From an uncultured Anaerolineae bacterium (GTDB lineage: Bacteria; Chloroflexota; Anaerolineae; Promineifilales; Promineifilaceae): 64,000 nucleotides of DNA. A program made the position numbers and the translations under genes. A model generated the notes under the pieces. The model searched no databases, was not told where the DNA came from, and saw only the letters and a list, made by a program, of their open reading frames with translations. Positions 49,258 to 60,400 of the stretch are shown piece by piece. The stretch spans positions 299,101 through 363,100 of the forward strand of contig CAJQMR010000016.1 in NCBI GenBank assembly GCA_905479495.1, in the 5' to 3' direction. The first letter of the stretch is position 1. Each line of letters opens with the position of its first letter.

Positions 49258-50160
49258 ATGAAAAAATTAAGGATGATCTGTTTGGGCATTGTGGTGGGAT
49301 TGTTTACTTTAACTGGCTGCGGGCTAGGAACGGCCGTTGTCCCGCCGCCTCTGCCCACCCTTGCGCCTACCGGGCTGCCCGCTGCCCTTCCCACCCCCTT
49401 GCCCCCGCCAGATGTTGTGGACGAAACGGCCGTTGCCCAACAAGCCACCCGCACACCAGAACCGCTGCCTACGGCCACAGCCACGCCAACCAGCACACCA
49501 TCCCCCACGCCAACCGCCACGCCCATCGGCCCCTGCACAGAACGGATGCCCCAGGACGATTTGTTTACCATTGTCACCCAAATTTACGGCCTCAGCCGCG
49601 ACTACGCTCCACAAGATTTGGTCCTGCTCACCGATTACCTGCCAGTGGAAGTGACCCTGGGCTATCCAACAGAGCTGCGTCAGATAGCGATTGAACCATT
49701 GATGCAAATGATGAGCGACATGCAAAATGCGGGCTTGCAGCCGTGGATTCTGTCTGGCTATCGCAGCTATGCGGCCCAGGCCATCAGCTGGGAAAAATGG
49801 AATCGGGAAGAGCCAGAGCGCGCCGCCATTTTAAGCGCCCGCCCTGGCCATAGTGAACACCAGCTAGGCACCACGCTCGATTTTGGCTCACCGGAATTGG
49901 CCGAAGTAACAGGCATCCCCAACATTGAGTTCCACACTTATTTTTACCAAACCAGCGAAGGCATCTGGCTGGCTGAAAATGCCCATCGCTATGGCTTCAC
50001 CCTTAGCTATCCACGCAACGCGCAAGAACTCACTGGCTTTTTCTACGAGCCGTGGCATTATCGCTATGTGGGGGAAGAGATGGCTACCTTTTTACACGAT
50101 TCTGAGATGTATCTGACGGAATACCAATTGCTAAATCAGCCGGAGCCATGCATTCCATGA
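49258..50160 (+). CDS. D-alanyl-D-alanine carboxypeptidase lipoprotein (VanY/M15B)
   Basis: A 300-residue exported lipoprotein. The signal ends in T-L-T-G-C-G, a good lipobox, followed by a Pro/Thr/Ala linker with T-A-V from the palindrome. The catalytic domain has S-G-Y-R-S-Y-A-A-Q near 165, R-P-G-H-S-E-H-Q-L-G-T-T-L-D-F near 197 (zinc ligands His and Asp) and E-P-W-H-Y-R-Y-V near 262, the complete VanY set. It removes the terminal D-Ala of peptidoglycan side chains. ATG 49258 lies eight bases after a TACAAT box. It stands 122 bases before the CapA-like gene on the same strand. Confidence 0.93.
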   Translation: MKKLRMICLGIVVGLFTLTGCGLGTAVVPPPLPTLAPTGLPAALPTPLPPPDVVDETAVAQQATRTPEPLPTATATPTSTPSPTPTATPIGPCTERMPQDDLFTIVTQIYGLSRDYAPQDLVLLTDYLPVEVTLGYPTELRQIAIEPLMQMMSDMQNAGLQPWILSGYRSYAAQAISWEKWNREEPERAAILSARPGHSEHQLGTTLDFGSPELAEVTGIPNIEFHTYFYQTSEGIWLAENAHRYGFTLSYPRNAQELTGFFYEPWHYRYVGEEMATFLHDSEMYLTEYQLLNQPEPCIP

Positions 50161-50238
50161 GAAGCATTTATCCACGGAATACACAGATTAAAAAAGCCGA
50201 TAATCAACTAGGTTTTCTAGAAAAAGGTAATTTCTCTC

Positions 50239-50310
50239 TGTCATACCCGCGCAGGCGGGTATCCACTTTTTTTAGGACTCAAATGGATTCCCGCTTTCGC
50301 GGGAATGACA
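50239..50310. repeat. TGTCATACCCGCGCAGG compound hairpin in the CapA start region
   Basis: Outer TGTCAT...ATGACA arms enclosing ACCCGCGCAGGCGGGT and ATTCCCGCTTTCGCGGGAAT hairpins; the design of 12162-12232. The likely CapA start codon is inside it. Confidence 0.8.
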
Positions 50311-51881
50311 ATAAAAGAAACGTTGCCATCTTTTTGGTCTTTTTTGCATTTTTCCTTTTGACTGGCTGTGCAGAAACGGCCGTTTCCACCGCGCCACTTC
50401 CCACGTTAGCCCCCACCCTGGTCCAACCCTCCGCTACGCAGTTGGCACCCCCCACGCCCATCCCCGCCACAAATACACCACCTGGGCAACAGGCAACGGC
50501 CGTTCCCACCACACAGCCTCCAACCAACACACCATCACCCCCGCTGACCTTAGCCGTGCCAAATGCTTGGCAACCTATCATTGGCGATGTGCTGGCCCAG
50601 GCAACCACCAGCCGCGTCTGGCAAATCGTAGCGGAAGATGAGCCAGCCAATGCCCAACTGGTCGAAAATGGAGCAGGGCAACTCGTCTGGCAGGAGCCGA
50701 TCGTGCTGGCTGTGCCTTTCACCACGGAGTGGGAATTTATCACCCAGGCGGATGCTGAAATTATCATGGCCAACGGTCACCAAGTGGTGCTGGTGCTGCC
50801 CTGGTCGGCATTGACGCCTGATTTAAAACCTTTGCGGGTAGACGGCCGTTTCCCCACCGACCCCGACTACCCCTTTCATAACCGGCTCACCCTGCAATCT
50901 GAAAACAACACAGCCAATGAACTACTGCCCATCCTGCAAACCGCCCTCGCCCCCGACCCCGTCGTGCATCTGGCCAGCGTGGGGGACATCATGCTGGATC
51001 GCGGTCTGGGGATTGTGATTCAGGGCGGCAACCTGGCTTATCCCTTCGCCAAGGTCGCCCCGCTGCTGCAAGGGGCCGACATTACCGTGGGCAACATGGA
51101 GTCGGCGATGGGAGATGTGGGCACGCCAGCCATCAAGAGCTATCCGTTCCGCGCCCCGCCCGTGGCAGCCGAAGCGCTGGCGTTGGGCGGCTTTGACGTG
51201 GTGTCATTGGCCAACAACCACGCCATGGATTACGGGCCAGAGGCACTGCTTCAAGCGCTCGGTTTGCTGGACACGCAAGGTGTGGCCACAATTGGGGCTG
51301 GAGCCAATTTTGATCAAGCACACACCCCTTATTTAACGCAGGTAAATGGTCTCTCGCTGGCGTTTTTGGGTTACGTGAACGTTCCGGTAGAAGCGACGGG
51401 GTTTGATACGGCCGTCTGGACCGCCACAGAAACCACCCCTGGCCTCGCCTGGGGTGATCCTGCCGTCATTGCTGCCGATGTAACGGCCGTTCGCCCCCAG
51501 GCGGATCTTGTCGTTGTGGTGCTGCACAGCGGTTATGAATACATCGAAGAACCCAGCGAGCCACAAATGGCCGCCGCCCACGCCGCCATTGATGCCGGGG
51601 CCGATTTGGTGATTGGCCATCATGCCCACATTTTGCAAGGCATTGAATATTACAACGACGGGGTGATTGTGTATGGGTTGGGGAATTTTGCCTTTGAAAT
51701 TGATGGTGCACCAGAAACGGCCGTACTCAACGTCTGGTTGGATCAAAACGGCGTGCACTCGCTGGAACTCATTCCCGCTATCATCCAAGAGGGCGGCGCA
51801 CCCCGCCTGGCCGAAGCTTGGGAAGCAGCCCCCATTTTGCGCCAGGTTTATTTTTTGACACGAATTTTGAATAGTCAGTAG
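50283..51881 (+). CDS. CapA-family lipoprotein (PGA_cap domain)
   Basis: A 532-residue exported lipoprotein. The true N-terminus is uncertain: the frame opens at 50148 through a dispersed hairpin, and ATG 50283 is the last Met before the hydrophobic signal ending in L-L-T-G-C. After a Pro/Thr/T-A-V linker, a mixed domain of about 120 residues precedes the CapA metallophosphatase-like domain from about residue 225: S-V-G-D-I-M-L-D, N-M-E-S-A-M, L-A-N-N-H-A-M-D-Y-G, H-S-G-Y-E-Y and G-H-H-A-H-I-L-Q-G-I. These are the conserved metal-binding blocks. CapA is needed for polyglutamate capsule synthesis in Bacillus, but no capBC is here, so the activity may differ. A repeat supplying the start is unusual. 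Confidence 0.87.
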   Translation: MDSRFRGNDNKRNVAIFLVFFAFFLLTGCAETAVSTAPLPTLAPTLVQPSATQLAPPTPIPATNTPPGQQATAVPTTQPPTNTPSPPLTLAVPNAWQPIIGDVLAQATTSRVWQIVAEDEPANAQLVENGAGQLVWQEPIVLAVPFTTEWEFITQADAEIIMANGHQVVLVLPWSALTPDLKPLRVDGRFPTDPDYPFHNRLTLQSENNTANELLPILQTALAPDPVVHLASVGDIMLDRGLGIVIQGGNLAYPFAKVAPLLQGADITVGNMESAMGDVGTPAIKSYPFRAPPVAAEALALGGFDVVSLANNHAMDYGPEALLQALGLLDTQGVATIGAGANFDQAHTPYLTQVNGLSLAFLGYVNVPVEATGFDTAVWTATETTPGLAWGDPAVIAADVTAVRPQADLVVVVLHSGYEYIEEPSEPQMAAAHAAIDAGADLVIGHHAHILQGIEYYNDGVIVYGLGNFAFEIDGAPETAVLNVWLDQNGVHSLELIPAIIQEGGAPRLAEAWEAAPILRQVYFLTRILNSQ

Positions 51882-52011
51882 GTGAGGAACGGCCGTTTCC
51901 CATCCCGCCAACTTCGTAATAAAATCCCCCAACACCTCATCTCTCACGTAGCGCCCAATTCAAAAACCCCGCGCCCTCTGCACCTCTGCGGTAAAAAACA
52001 AGGAGAATCCC

Positions 52012-53655
52012 ATGACAACCCCAGCCACAAGCGAAATCCACCAGGTAAAGATTGCCACCTGGAGTAAACTAGAAGATCGCCAACCCGCCTATGCCCTGGT
52101 CGCCAATGTTGATCTGGTTGTCATTCGGTATGATGATGCAGTGTCGGTGCTATACGGCCGTTGCCTGCACCGAGGTGCACTGCTGGCCGATGGCACTATT
52201 CGTGGCGAAGACCTCATCTGTGGCGTCCATAACTGGGATTACCGACTAGACAGCGGCATCAGCGCCTATAACAACGAAGAAGCACTGCCCAAATTCACCG
52301 CCTGGATCGATGAAAAGGCAGATGCCGTCTACGTAGACGAAGCCGAAATTGCTGCCTGGGAGCAGAAAAATCCCCAACCATACCAGCGAGACAGCTATTT
52401 AGGACTGTACGAGGACACCCACGGTGCAGCCGAAGAACCGTACAACAAATATATCCGCAACCTGGCTCAAAAAGGATTATCCGGTCACCATGGAGCTGTG
52501 TCCGCGATGGGTGTGCCGCTCATTGAGCTGCCCCGCTGGGAGGAGATTCAACTATTAACGGCACAGTTGGCTAAACGGCCGCTTCTCGACAATGCTCCTG
52601 TGGAAACTGAATTAATTATTGGGCCGAAAGCAAAACGGCCGCTCACCTTAAAAATCCCTCTCTTTGTCAGCGATATGAGCTTTGGCGCGCTCAGTGAAGA
52701 AGCCAAAGTGGCTTTGGCGATGGGCGCACAGTTGGCTGGAACCGGCATCTGCTCCGGCGAGGGCGGCATGCTGCCCGAAGAACAAGCGGCCAACTCACGC
52801 TACTTTTATGAACTGGCTTCCGGCAAGTTTGGCTGGGACATTGAAAAGGTGAAAAAGGTGCAAGCCTTCCACTTCAAAGGTGGGCAAGGGGCCAAAACCG
52901 GCACCGGGGGGCATCTGCCCGGCAGCAAAGTGGTGGGCAAAATTGCCCAGGTGCGCGGGCTAGAAGAGGGCCAGGACGCCGTCAGTCCCGCCACCTTCCC
53001 CGATTTGATCACTTTAGCAGATTACCAGCACGTGGCTGCTGAGGTGCGCGAAGTGTCCGGTGGCATCCCCATCGGCTTCAAACTCTCTGCCCAACACATC
53101 GAAGCAGACATTGATTTTGCCCTGGAAATTGGCGTTGACTACATCATTTTAGACGGCCGTGGCGGAGGAACCGGTGCCGCACCAAACGTCTTCAAAAACA
53201 ACATCTCCGTACCGACAATGGTTGCTCTGGCCCGCGCCCGCCGCCATCTGGACTCACGCGGCGTCAGTGAAGACGTCACGCTCATCATTACCGGCGGCCT
53301 GCGCACCGAGTCTGATTTTGTGAAGGCGCTGGCGTTGGGAGCCGATGGGGTCGCCTTGGCTAATTCAGCCATGCAGGCAATTGGCTGTTTGGGGATGCGC
53401 GCCTGCCACACTAACAACTGCCCGGTGGGCATCGCCACGCAAAAGCCCAACCTGCGTTCACGGCTCATCGTGCGGCAGGCGGCCAAACAGCTGCAAACCT
53501 TTCTGGAAGCTTCGGTCCATCTGATGCAGGTGCTGGCTCGTGCTTGCGGCCACAGCCATCTCAACCAGTTTGAGCTAAACGATCTCACCACCTGGAACCG
53601 CGACATCGCCTACCTGACAGGCGTGCCTTACAGTGGAGTTGTGCCATTGGGATGA
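52012..53655 (+). CDS. Rieske ferredoxin fused to a glutamate-synthase FMN domain
   Basis: A 547-residue soluble oxidoreductase. Residues 10-110 form a Rieske [2Fe-2S] domain with C-L-H at 51-53 and C-G-V-H at 70-73, both ligand pairs intact. From about 170 a Glu_synthase FMN/TIM-barrel domain follows: F-V-S-D-M-S-F-G-A-L-S, G-E-G-G-M, K-G-G-Q-G-A-K-T-G-T-G-G-H-L-P-G, I-I-L-D-G-R-G-G-G-T-G and the cysteine segment G-M-R-A-C-H-T-N-N-C-P-V-G-I-A-T-Q for the 3Fe-4S cluster. No glutaminase domain is present, as in archaeal-type GltB. Electrons may enter via the Rieske centre instead of a separate GltD, which is my inference. AAGGAG precedes the ATG. Confidence 0.9.
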   Translation: MTTPATSEIHQVKIATWSKLEDRQPAYALVANVDLVVIRYDDAVSVLYGRCLHRGALLADGTIRGEDLICGVHNWDYRLDSGISAYNNEEALPKFTAWIDEKADAVYVDEAEIAAWEQKNPQPYQRDSYLGLYEDTHGAAEEPYNKYIRNLAQKGLSGHHGAVSAMGVPLIELPRWEEIQLLTAQLAKRPLLDNAPVETELIIGPKAKRPLTLKIPLFVSDMSFGALSEEAKVALAMGAQLAGTGICSGEGGMLPEEQAANSRYFYELASGKFGWDIEKVKKVQAFHFKGGQGAKTGTGGHLPGSKVVGKIAQVRGLEEGQDAVSPATFPDLITLADYQHVAAEVREVSGGIPIGFKLSAQHIEADIDFALEIGVDYIILDGRGGGTGAAPNVFKNNISVPTMVALARARRHLDSRGVSEDVTLIITGGLRTESDFVKALALGADGVALANSAMQAIGCLGMRACHTNNCPVGIATQKPNLRSRLIVRQAAKQLQTFLEASVHLMQVLARACGHSHLNQFELNDLTTWNRDIAYLTGVPYSGVVPLG

Positions 53656-53736
53656 TGTGGGGGAACGGCCGTTCACGGCATAGATACCTTCTGATTGATG
53701 ATGGGAATCAAGCCAATCAGCGTTTTGTTTTGCCAA

Positions 53737-53768
53737 CAAAAAAGCTGGCACCTAAAAAGATGCCAGCT
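53737..53768 (-). terminator. Terminator at the end of the small minus-strand gene
   Basis: AGCTGGCA and TGCCAGCT pair around CCTAAAAAGA, with a run of A on the plus strand that is a T-run for the minus strand. It also faces the Rieske gene. Confidence 0.8.
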
Positions 53769-53782
53769 CTCATTCCAAAGTC

Positions 53783-54196
53783 TTACGCCAGCACAAGCTC
53801 AGCCTGCGGTGGCAATGCCAGCGGCCAGTTGAAGGCCAACAGCGCCGACCGCGCCAGCCAGCGCACCCGTCGCCACACCTCACTGCGGCGCAGCGCCACA
53901 TCCGTGCAGGCGTGGTCCAGGCACACGCGCATTAAATCTTGATGCAGTGAAGCCAACACCGTCTTTTGTGCTTCCGTCAGACTATTGGCAGCTTCCGCTG
54001 AGGTTCCCCAAAAGAATGGAAGGAGGATTGATTCTAGCAAAGTATTACTTTGGCTAAGGTTTTTGCAAAGCACAGAAGTTTTGTACGTGTCCAGATCAAA
54101 TTGGGTGGGAACCACGGCCGTTTCCGCCAAAATAGCCAGCGCCCGTTCAAAAAGTGATTGATTGGGCCTCTGTTTTATCCCCTGCCGCCTAGCCAA
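53783..54196 (-). CDS. Hypothetical protein, up to 137 residues
   Basis: A basic protein that I do not recognise, ended by a good terminator. The frame starts at TTG 54196 (M-A-R-R-Q-G-I-K) without a clear ribosome-binding site, so the start is uncertain. The C-terminal half is helical with W-R-R-V-R-W-L-A-R-S-A-L-L-A and many Ala and Leu. No signal peptide is seen. Its promoter would be in the 234-base stretch before the giant gene, where I see no strong -35/-10. One palindrome copy occurs. Confidence 0.5.
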   Translation of the reverse strand: MARRQGIKQRPNQSLFERALAILAETAVVPTQFDLDTYKTSVLCKNLSQSNTLLESILLPFFWGTSAEAANSLTEAQKTVLASLHQDLMRVCLDHACTDVALRRSEVWRRVRWLARSALLAFNWPLALPPQAELVLA

Positions 54197-54430
54197 TTAG
54201 TATTAGAACACCACCTGCACAACCTTTTTCCAACGTTAGTACTAATGACAATGACATTTTGCCGGGCGTATTATGAGGGCGTCGTTAAAAATTTTATGTT
54301 TTTTTTATTTAGGTTGGCAATCGTAAACTGAAATCCTCGGGAGCCAATCTTCCGACCATGTAGAACCATATGGAACCGGAATCCTCGTGCACGCTTCTTT
54401 TCCGGATCCATCTCAAAAAGAGCAGTCGCC

Positions 54431-57400
54431 ATGAAAACAAAAATCAATAAAATCATCTTTTCCTTCATTTTTGGTGTTGGGTTTTTTCTCCTTCTCATCA
54501 ATTCTTTTTCCTCAAGTTTGATCCCACAAACTAGCTATGCTGCCGCAAATACAGACACAATTGAACCATCTGCAGAAATTGCGGACCAGACAGAATCATT
54601 ACCCCCGATTTCTTTGGAAGAAGTGTATCAGCGCGTTTTAACTGCCGGGGCTTACGAATTCACCGCCGATAGCGAACAAACCCTGCTGCCGCGCCCCCTC
54701 CCCGATATGATCGGCCAGACAGATCAGCGCGTTGATATGTATGTGTCAGGGGAAGTAACATTACCAGATTTTAGTCGCTTCAGCGTCAGCCTGGATGGTA
54801 TTGGGCTGGACCCCACACCGGTCGCCGTGGTGCAAGAAGGTGCCAACAGCTACCTGCTGCACGAAGGGGAAAAAATTCCTCTTAATAATCCGGTTGGCCT
54901 GGCTTCGCCGACCGGGGATTTTGTAAGTTACCTGGCTGCTGCCGAAAATGTTGCCGCATGTGAAACCATTGGCGCACCTTTTGCCAACGTGGCTGCTTGC
55001 TATACCTTCGATCTCGACGGCCCCCGCTTTGCCGAGCATGTGCGCGATCTCATGCAACAACAGGTCAACAGCACCACCGATGTGACGCCTCCCGGCGCAC
55101 TGCCTCAGGTGATCGCATCTCCTGTATTGATGGCCATGAACGGTAATGGCAAGGTCTGGCTTGATAGCAACGGTCTGCCAGTGCGCCAAACCATCGCTAT
55201 GCATCTGCCAGAGCTGTATGATCGGTATGATGCCGACGTACGCATGATTATCAACTACCAGTTTGGGCCAGAGGCAATTGCGGCCGTTCAGGCAGCACAA
55301 AGCAATGCACTCGACTTTTTACCCAAACTACCGCCTGTAGAAGAGATTATTCAAACTGCCCAATCTACACTGCCCAATTTATTTATTTTGGTATTTTTCG
55401 TCACTATTGTGGCTGGCCTAACTATTTTGCGCCGCCGCCGTTGGATCTACAGCAGCATCGCTATTTTTCTGACAATTTCTTTCTTGGCTGCGCCGCTGCT
55501 GCAAATTATTGGCTATGATCTGTACACACGGCGTCAAGTATATGCGGCCGATTTCAATACATTGTTTGCTGAAAACGTGCAAGAGGCGGCTGCACCAGAA
55601 ACGGTGGCCGTTAGCCAAACAGATGATCTCGCTGCCCCCATGCAAACCTTTGCCCCAGATGTCTACTGCGGCCTGGGCGGCAACGGCGACCGCGATGGTG
55701 ACAAGCTGGCCGATGATGCCGAAAACTGCCTGGGCACCGACCCCAACGTGGCCGACAGTGACCATGACGGTGTTGATGACGGCCGTGAGGTATTTGGCTT
55801 TGAATATGGCCAGACTGTTACCCAAACCTGGTACAGCGATCCGCTGAATCCAGACTCGAATGGAGACGGCCGTTTAGACGGCAGCGAATGGCCCAATGAG
55901 ACATTCACCGGCGACTTGGACAATGATGGTTTACCCGACCTCTGGGACAACGACGATGACGGCGATGACGTTTCCGACGGCAACGATCTCTCCCCCGCCT
56001 CGCGCACCGATTACATCACCCCAACCGCAACAACCACCATCAGCAGCAGCGCCACCACCACCGATACCCTCAACTTCAACATCAGCGGCGCTTATAATGG
56101 TTATGTCTACCTGGACATTCAGATACAGCCACAAAACCTGGATCACATCCGCTTTGGCATGACCCCACTGGACTGGGGTGCCGACTTCAAAGGGCAAATT
56201 CAAGACCACAACAACTCAACCGATGACATCCAGCTCATTCCGATGCTCTCGCTGGAAGCCAATTTGCCACCCGACCGCGACTTAGCCGAAGAATATAACG
56301 TCTCCCCCTTCAACGACACAGACAATGACGGTTACAGCAATGTCTTGATTCCCCTAAGCCCGGTTGGCACGGCTGGCAGTTACGAAGCCTTTAACGCAAA
56401 AATAGCCTACGGCCCTGAAACACTCGCCGACCTGGGAGAATCAGGAATCCGCTGGCGCAATGCCCAATTAGTCTGGATTGTGCAGGCCAAGCTAGATAGC
56501 GAAAGTGGCGATCAGACGATTGAAAAGTCAACCCCGATTCACACCTATGTCGAACCATCATTCCGGGTGACTGGCTGGCAAGTAACCAAGAGCGGTGCCT
56601 TTGAAAGCGCCATCCTGGGTACGCCAGAAATGCCCAATGACGATCGCCAGCTTTTCCAACTACTATTTGGCCTCAGCGATGCCTTCCTCACCCATCAAAA
56701 TCCTGATCTCGATGAGATTGTCGCCCGTTTCAGCGGGGCCAACACACCCGCCGAGCAAAAATGGGGTGTTACCACGACCGTGGCCATCGATCTGCCCGTC
56801 ACCCCATACACTCATTTTAATGCCGGTGTGAAGGACCTTGATACACGCATCAAATCATTTTTAGGCGACAACTATCCCTGGGATTCCACCAACGTTTTTA
56901 TTTTGGCCAGTGAATCACACATGGGCCTGTATGGCCAGGACAATTTAGGGAAATTTGAGCCCGCCTTAGGCACGCTGGCTGTCAACCTAAACAATATTCC
57001 GCTGGTGACCCAGCGTTCGCTGGACCTGCAAATGCGGGACGGCTGGAAAATAGTGACCGATAGCGATCTAGCACTACAGGTGCTGGATCGGGCAAAGGGG
57101 GCGGTGAATACGGCCGTACCCCAGCTCCAAGACCAATACCCAGATGTTAACGCCGCCGACCTCATGGCCCTCGTCCAATCCTTCTACGTTACCTGGGAAG
57201 GGGGGCGCATCATACAGGTACAGGCAGACGGCGTCAACAGCGAAGCCGCCGCCACCACCGACCAAGAAATCTATGAACGGCTTTACACCACGCCAAGAGA
57301 CCGCCACAATGACCCCGAAAACATCAGCACCCTGCCCGGCTATTTGGTAGAAGTTGGCAGCTTTGCCCAAAAGGGTGGCGGGTTGGTCTTTGCTGGCGGC

Positions 57401-60400
57401 CCAGCCCAGGTGCAACAATACCTGCGCTCCAACACCAAAGAAGCCCGCGTGATGGGCTTCACCACCGCTACCCCCAACTTTATTGACCAGGCCAGTGACG
57501 CCATTAGCTTTGGCATGGGCGACGATATTCAGTTTACTGAAGATGAAACAGACTGGAACAAACTGCGCGAAGCCGCCAGCCACGTTTTCTTCGGCGCTGT
57601 AGCCTATAACGCTTCCAAAAATATGGTGCTAAACGTTGCCGGCACCTCCGACGCCATCTTTGACGCGGTTAATGGCGCTACCAAAGTTAGCAAAGTGGGC
57701 GTTGCCCTGCTTATTTTAGATATCGGGCTTACCCTCTTAGCCTTTGGTCTAAGTGGCGATTTTTCTGGGCAGGCGATTGCCATGCTTATTGCCACCATCA
57801 TCGTCTCAATTGCCTTATTTGCCCTTAGTCTGGTTCCCGTTGTCGGCTGGATAATTGTGGCCATTATTGGATTGGTCGATTTTATATTTACCCTCGTCTT
57901 TGACGATTTCACCCTTACAGGCTGGGCTGCGAAACAACTGGCGGGCTACCTTTATAAAGAAGAACCCCTCACCGAAATTGGAGATTTTGACCTCTTGGGA
58001 CGAGACATGACCGTCCTGGACGAAAGTTTGGGGTATTCGGTAGGCAATCGACTCCGCATAAGCGACACGTTTGAGGGCACTATTGATGTTGTCGGTGCCA
58101 AAAGCCTGTTAGATTTTGATTCAGACAGGCTCCAATCATACGGTGCAGCCGCCCTTGTGCCGGGCGGGCTCCTTTATAAAGCCATGGATGACATTGATAT
58201 TTTAGGCACCATTATGGGCATGCCCAGCAATGCCGAAAATTTGCGCAAAAGCTGGATTTGTGGCGAGTTTGTCATTGAGGGGTGGAGCGGCACAAACACC
58301 ACTTGTCCCTTCCCCAACATTGATTATAACCTCGATACCATTTCCAAAAACGCACCGTTCTGGACCTACACCAACCCCATGACTTCCACCCTGCGCTTCT
58401 CACAGGCTGGAGCCAATCTGGAGATTCCCGTTGACGTTAAAGTGACGGCACAGACGCGCTGGGATGCCTCTGCCCCCATTCCGCTTATCGGCCGTTACCA
58501 CTGGCAAAAAGAGCGCAAAATAACCTTGCCCGATGACTTACCTGATGAAGATCAAGAAGATTGGCAACCCACTTCTATTTATATTGATATTCTGCCATCT
58601 TCTGTAGAAGAGTTATGGTATTGGAATGATGAAATTTTGATCAACCATGACCCGGATGGCGATGGCCTGACAACAAAGACAGAAATTACCAACTGGATGG
58701 GTTCCAAAGGGTACTCAGACATGCAGAATTTCTTTGACGACTATGTTGACATTGAAACGTCGGCCGATCTTGAGCAATTCTTAAGCTTTTGGGACTTGTA
58801 CGAAGAGTTGGGTGTGGAATGGCTGGTGGGTATAGACGCTTTTTGCACGGCATATCCCGCCCGCGCCAGTCTGTGTGACGACGATAGCAATCCACCCTGG
58901 CTAGCCTGGGATTACGACGGCGATGGACTATCGGACAAGTTTGAATTTGATAACAGCGGGGCGTTGGGCACCAATTACATGGCAGCCGACACCGATGGCG
59001 ATGGCCTGAGTGATGGCTTTGAATACCAGATTGGCACTCAAATCAATGCCAAAGATTCTGATGGCGATGGCCTGACCGACGATATTGAAGTGTATCACCC
59101 TACAGCCAACGGCACCTGGACAGGTGGCTGGGAGATTGATTTGCCAGAGTATGGGGCGGTAGGGCCAAACGGCCGTACCTGGTTCCAGGCTCGCGTATTC
59201 TCCAACCCACTCGTAAAAGACACCGACGGTGATGGCATGAGCGACATGGCCGAGAAAGAAAACGGCACCAGCCCCACCGCTTACAATCGTGCCCCTCGGG
59301 TGGAAGTCACTGGCCAGCCAACGGCCGTTTCTCCCCAAGGTGTCACTGCTATCTACGTCAAACCCGGCGACCCCATCACCCTCACCTCCCGCCTGGAAGT
59401 GTATCCACCATACACCGTTTCCACAGCGATGGAACTGGATATTCCCTACAACGCCTACAGCTTCCCCGACACCAGTGCCCTCAATGGTTCCCGCTGGGTC
59501 GATAACACTGGCGTTACATTTACCCCACGCTGGAACTTCTCGAATAACGTCTTGCAGCCATGGGAATATCTGCACGCCCAAACCACTGGCTATGTACCTG
59601 GCGTTCCTTCCAGCATCATCAGTGCTACCGTCAGCCTGCCATTTGGCGGTGAAGACCAACTGCAAGAAGATAGCCAGCTCATTGTCGTGGACAGCGAAGA
59701 CCCGCGTTTTGGCTGGTTAACGCCCGCTCACGGCGAACTTCTCGGTGGCGGTGTTTCTAGCTATGTCATCGGCGGTACCAGTGGTGACCAAACCACCTGG
59801 GTAAATAAAATCACACTGGAACTACCCGACATTGGCGTCCAGTCTATCACTGATACCGAAACATTTAGCCCCTGGGCTTACACCTGGGAACTGCCCAGTG
59901 ACGGCATCTACACTTTATACGGCAATGCCAGCGATTTTGTCGGCCATACCTCCATTAGCGATGATGTGAGAGTCATGATTGACAACACCGCGCCCAGCAC
60001 GGACGTGAACCTGGTGGACGGGGCCGTCTTTGGCAAACCAGAAAACAGCGATGTCATTACCATCACTCTGGCTGGCACCGCCTCCGAGAATCTTTCCGGC
60101 CTTACCCGCGTGCAAATCAGTACCGATGGCGGCCCCTGGCGCGAAGTGTGGACGCTAGGCACGGCCGATGAGAGCAACACCACCTTTGTCGATAACGACA
60201 GTCTGTTTCCACACCGCGCTCTTGGCGCTACCTGGGATGCCGTCTGGACACTGCCAAACGTGGAAACTGTGCAGGGGTACCACAATCTGCGCATCCGCGC
60301 CTTTGACAAGGCAGGCAACTGGCCCACCTATTTGGAACGCAACATCATCATCGACGTCATTCCGCCAACTGATGATTTGCTCAACCAGGCATATCTGTAC

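Noticed and set aside
50148..50282. Upstream start for the CapA-like protein
   Set aside because: These codons translate a dispersed hairpin repeat, and the next Met precedes the signal peptide.
53652..53942. Open frame at the end of the Rieske fusion gene
   Set aside because: It overlaps a terminator and the antisense of a minus-strand gene, without family features.
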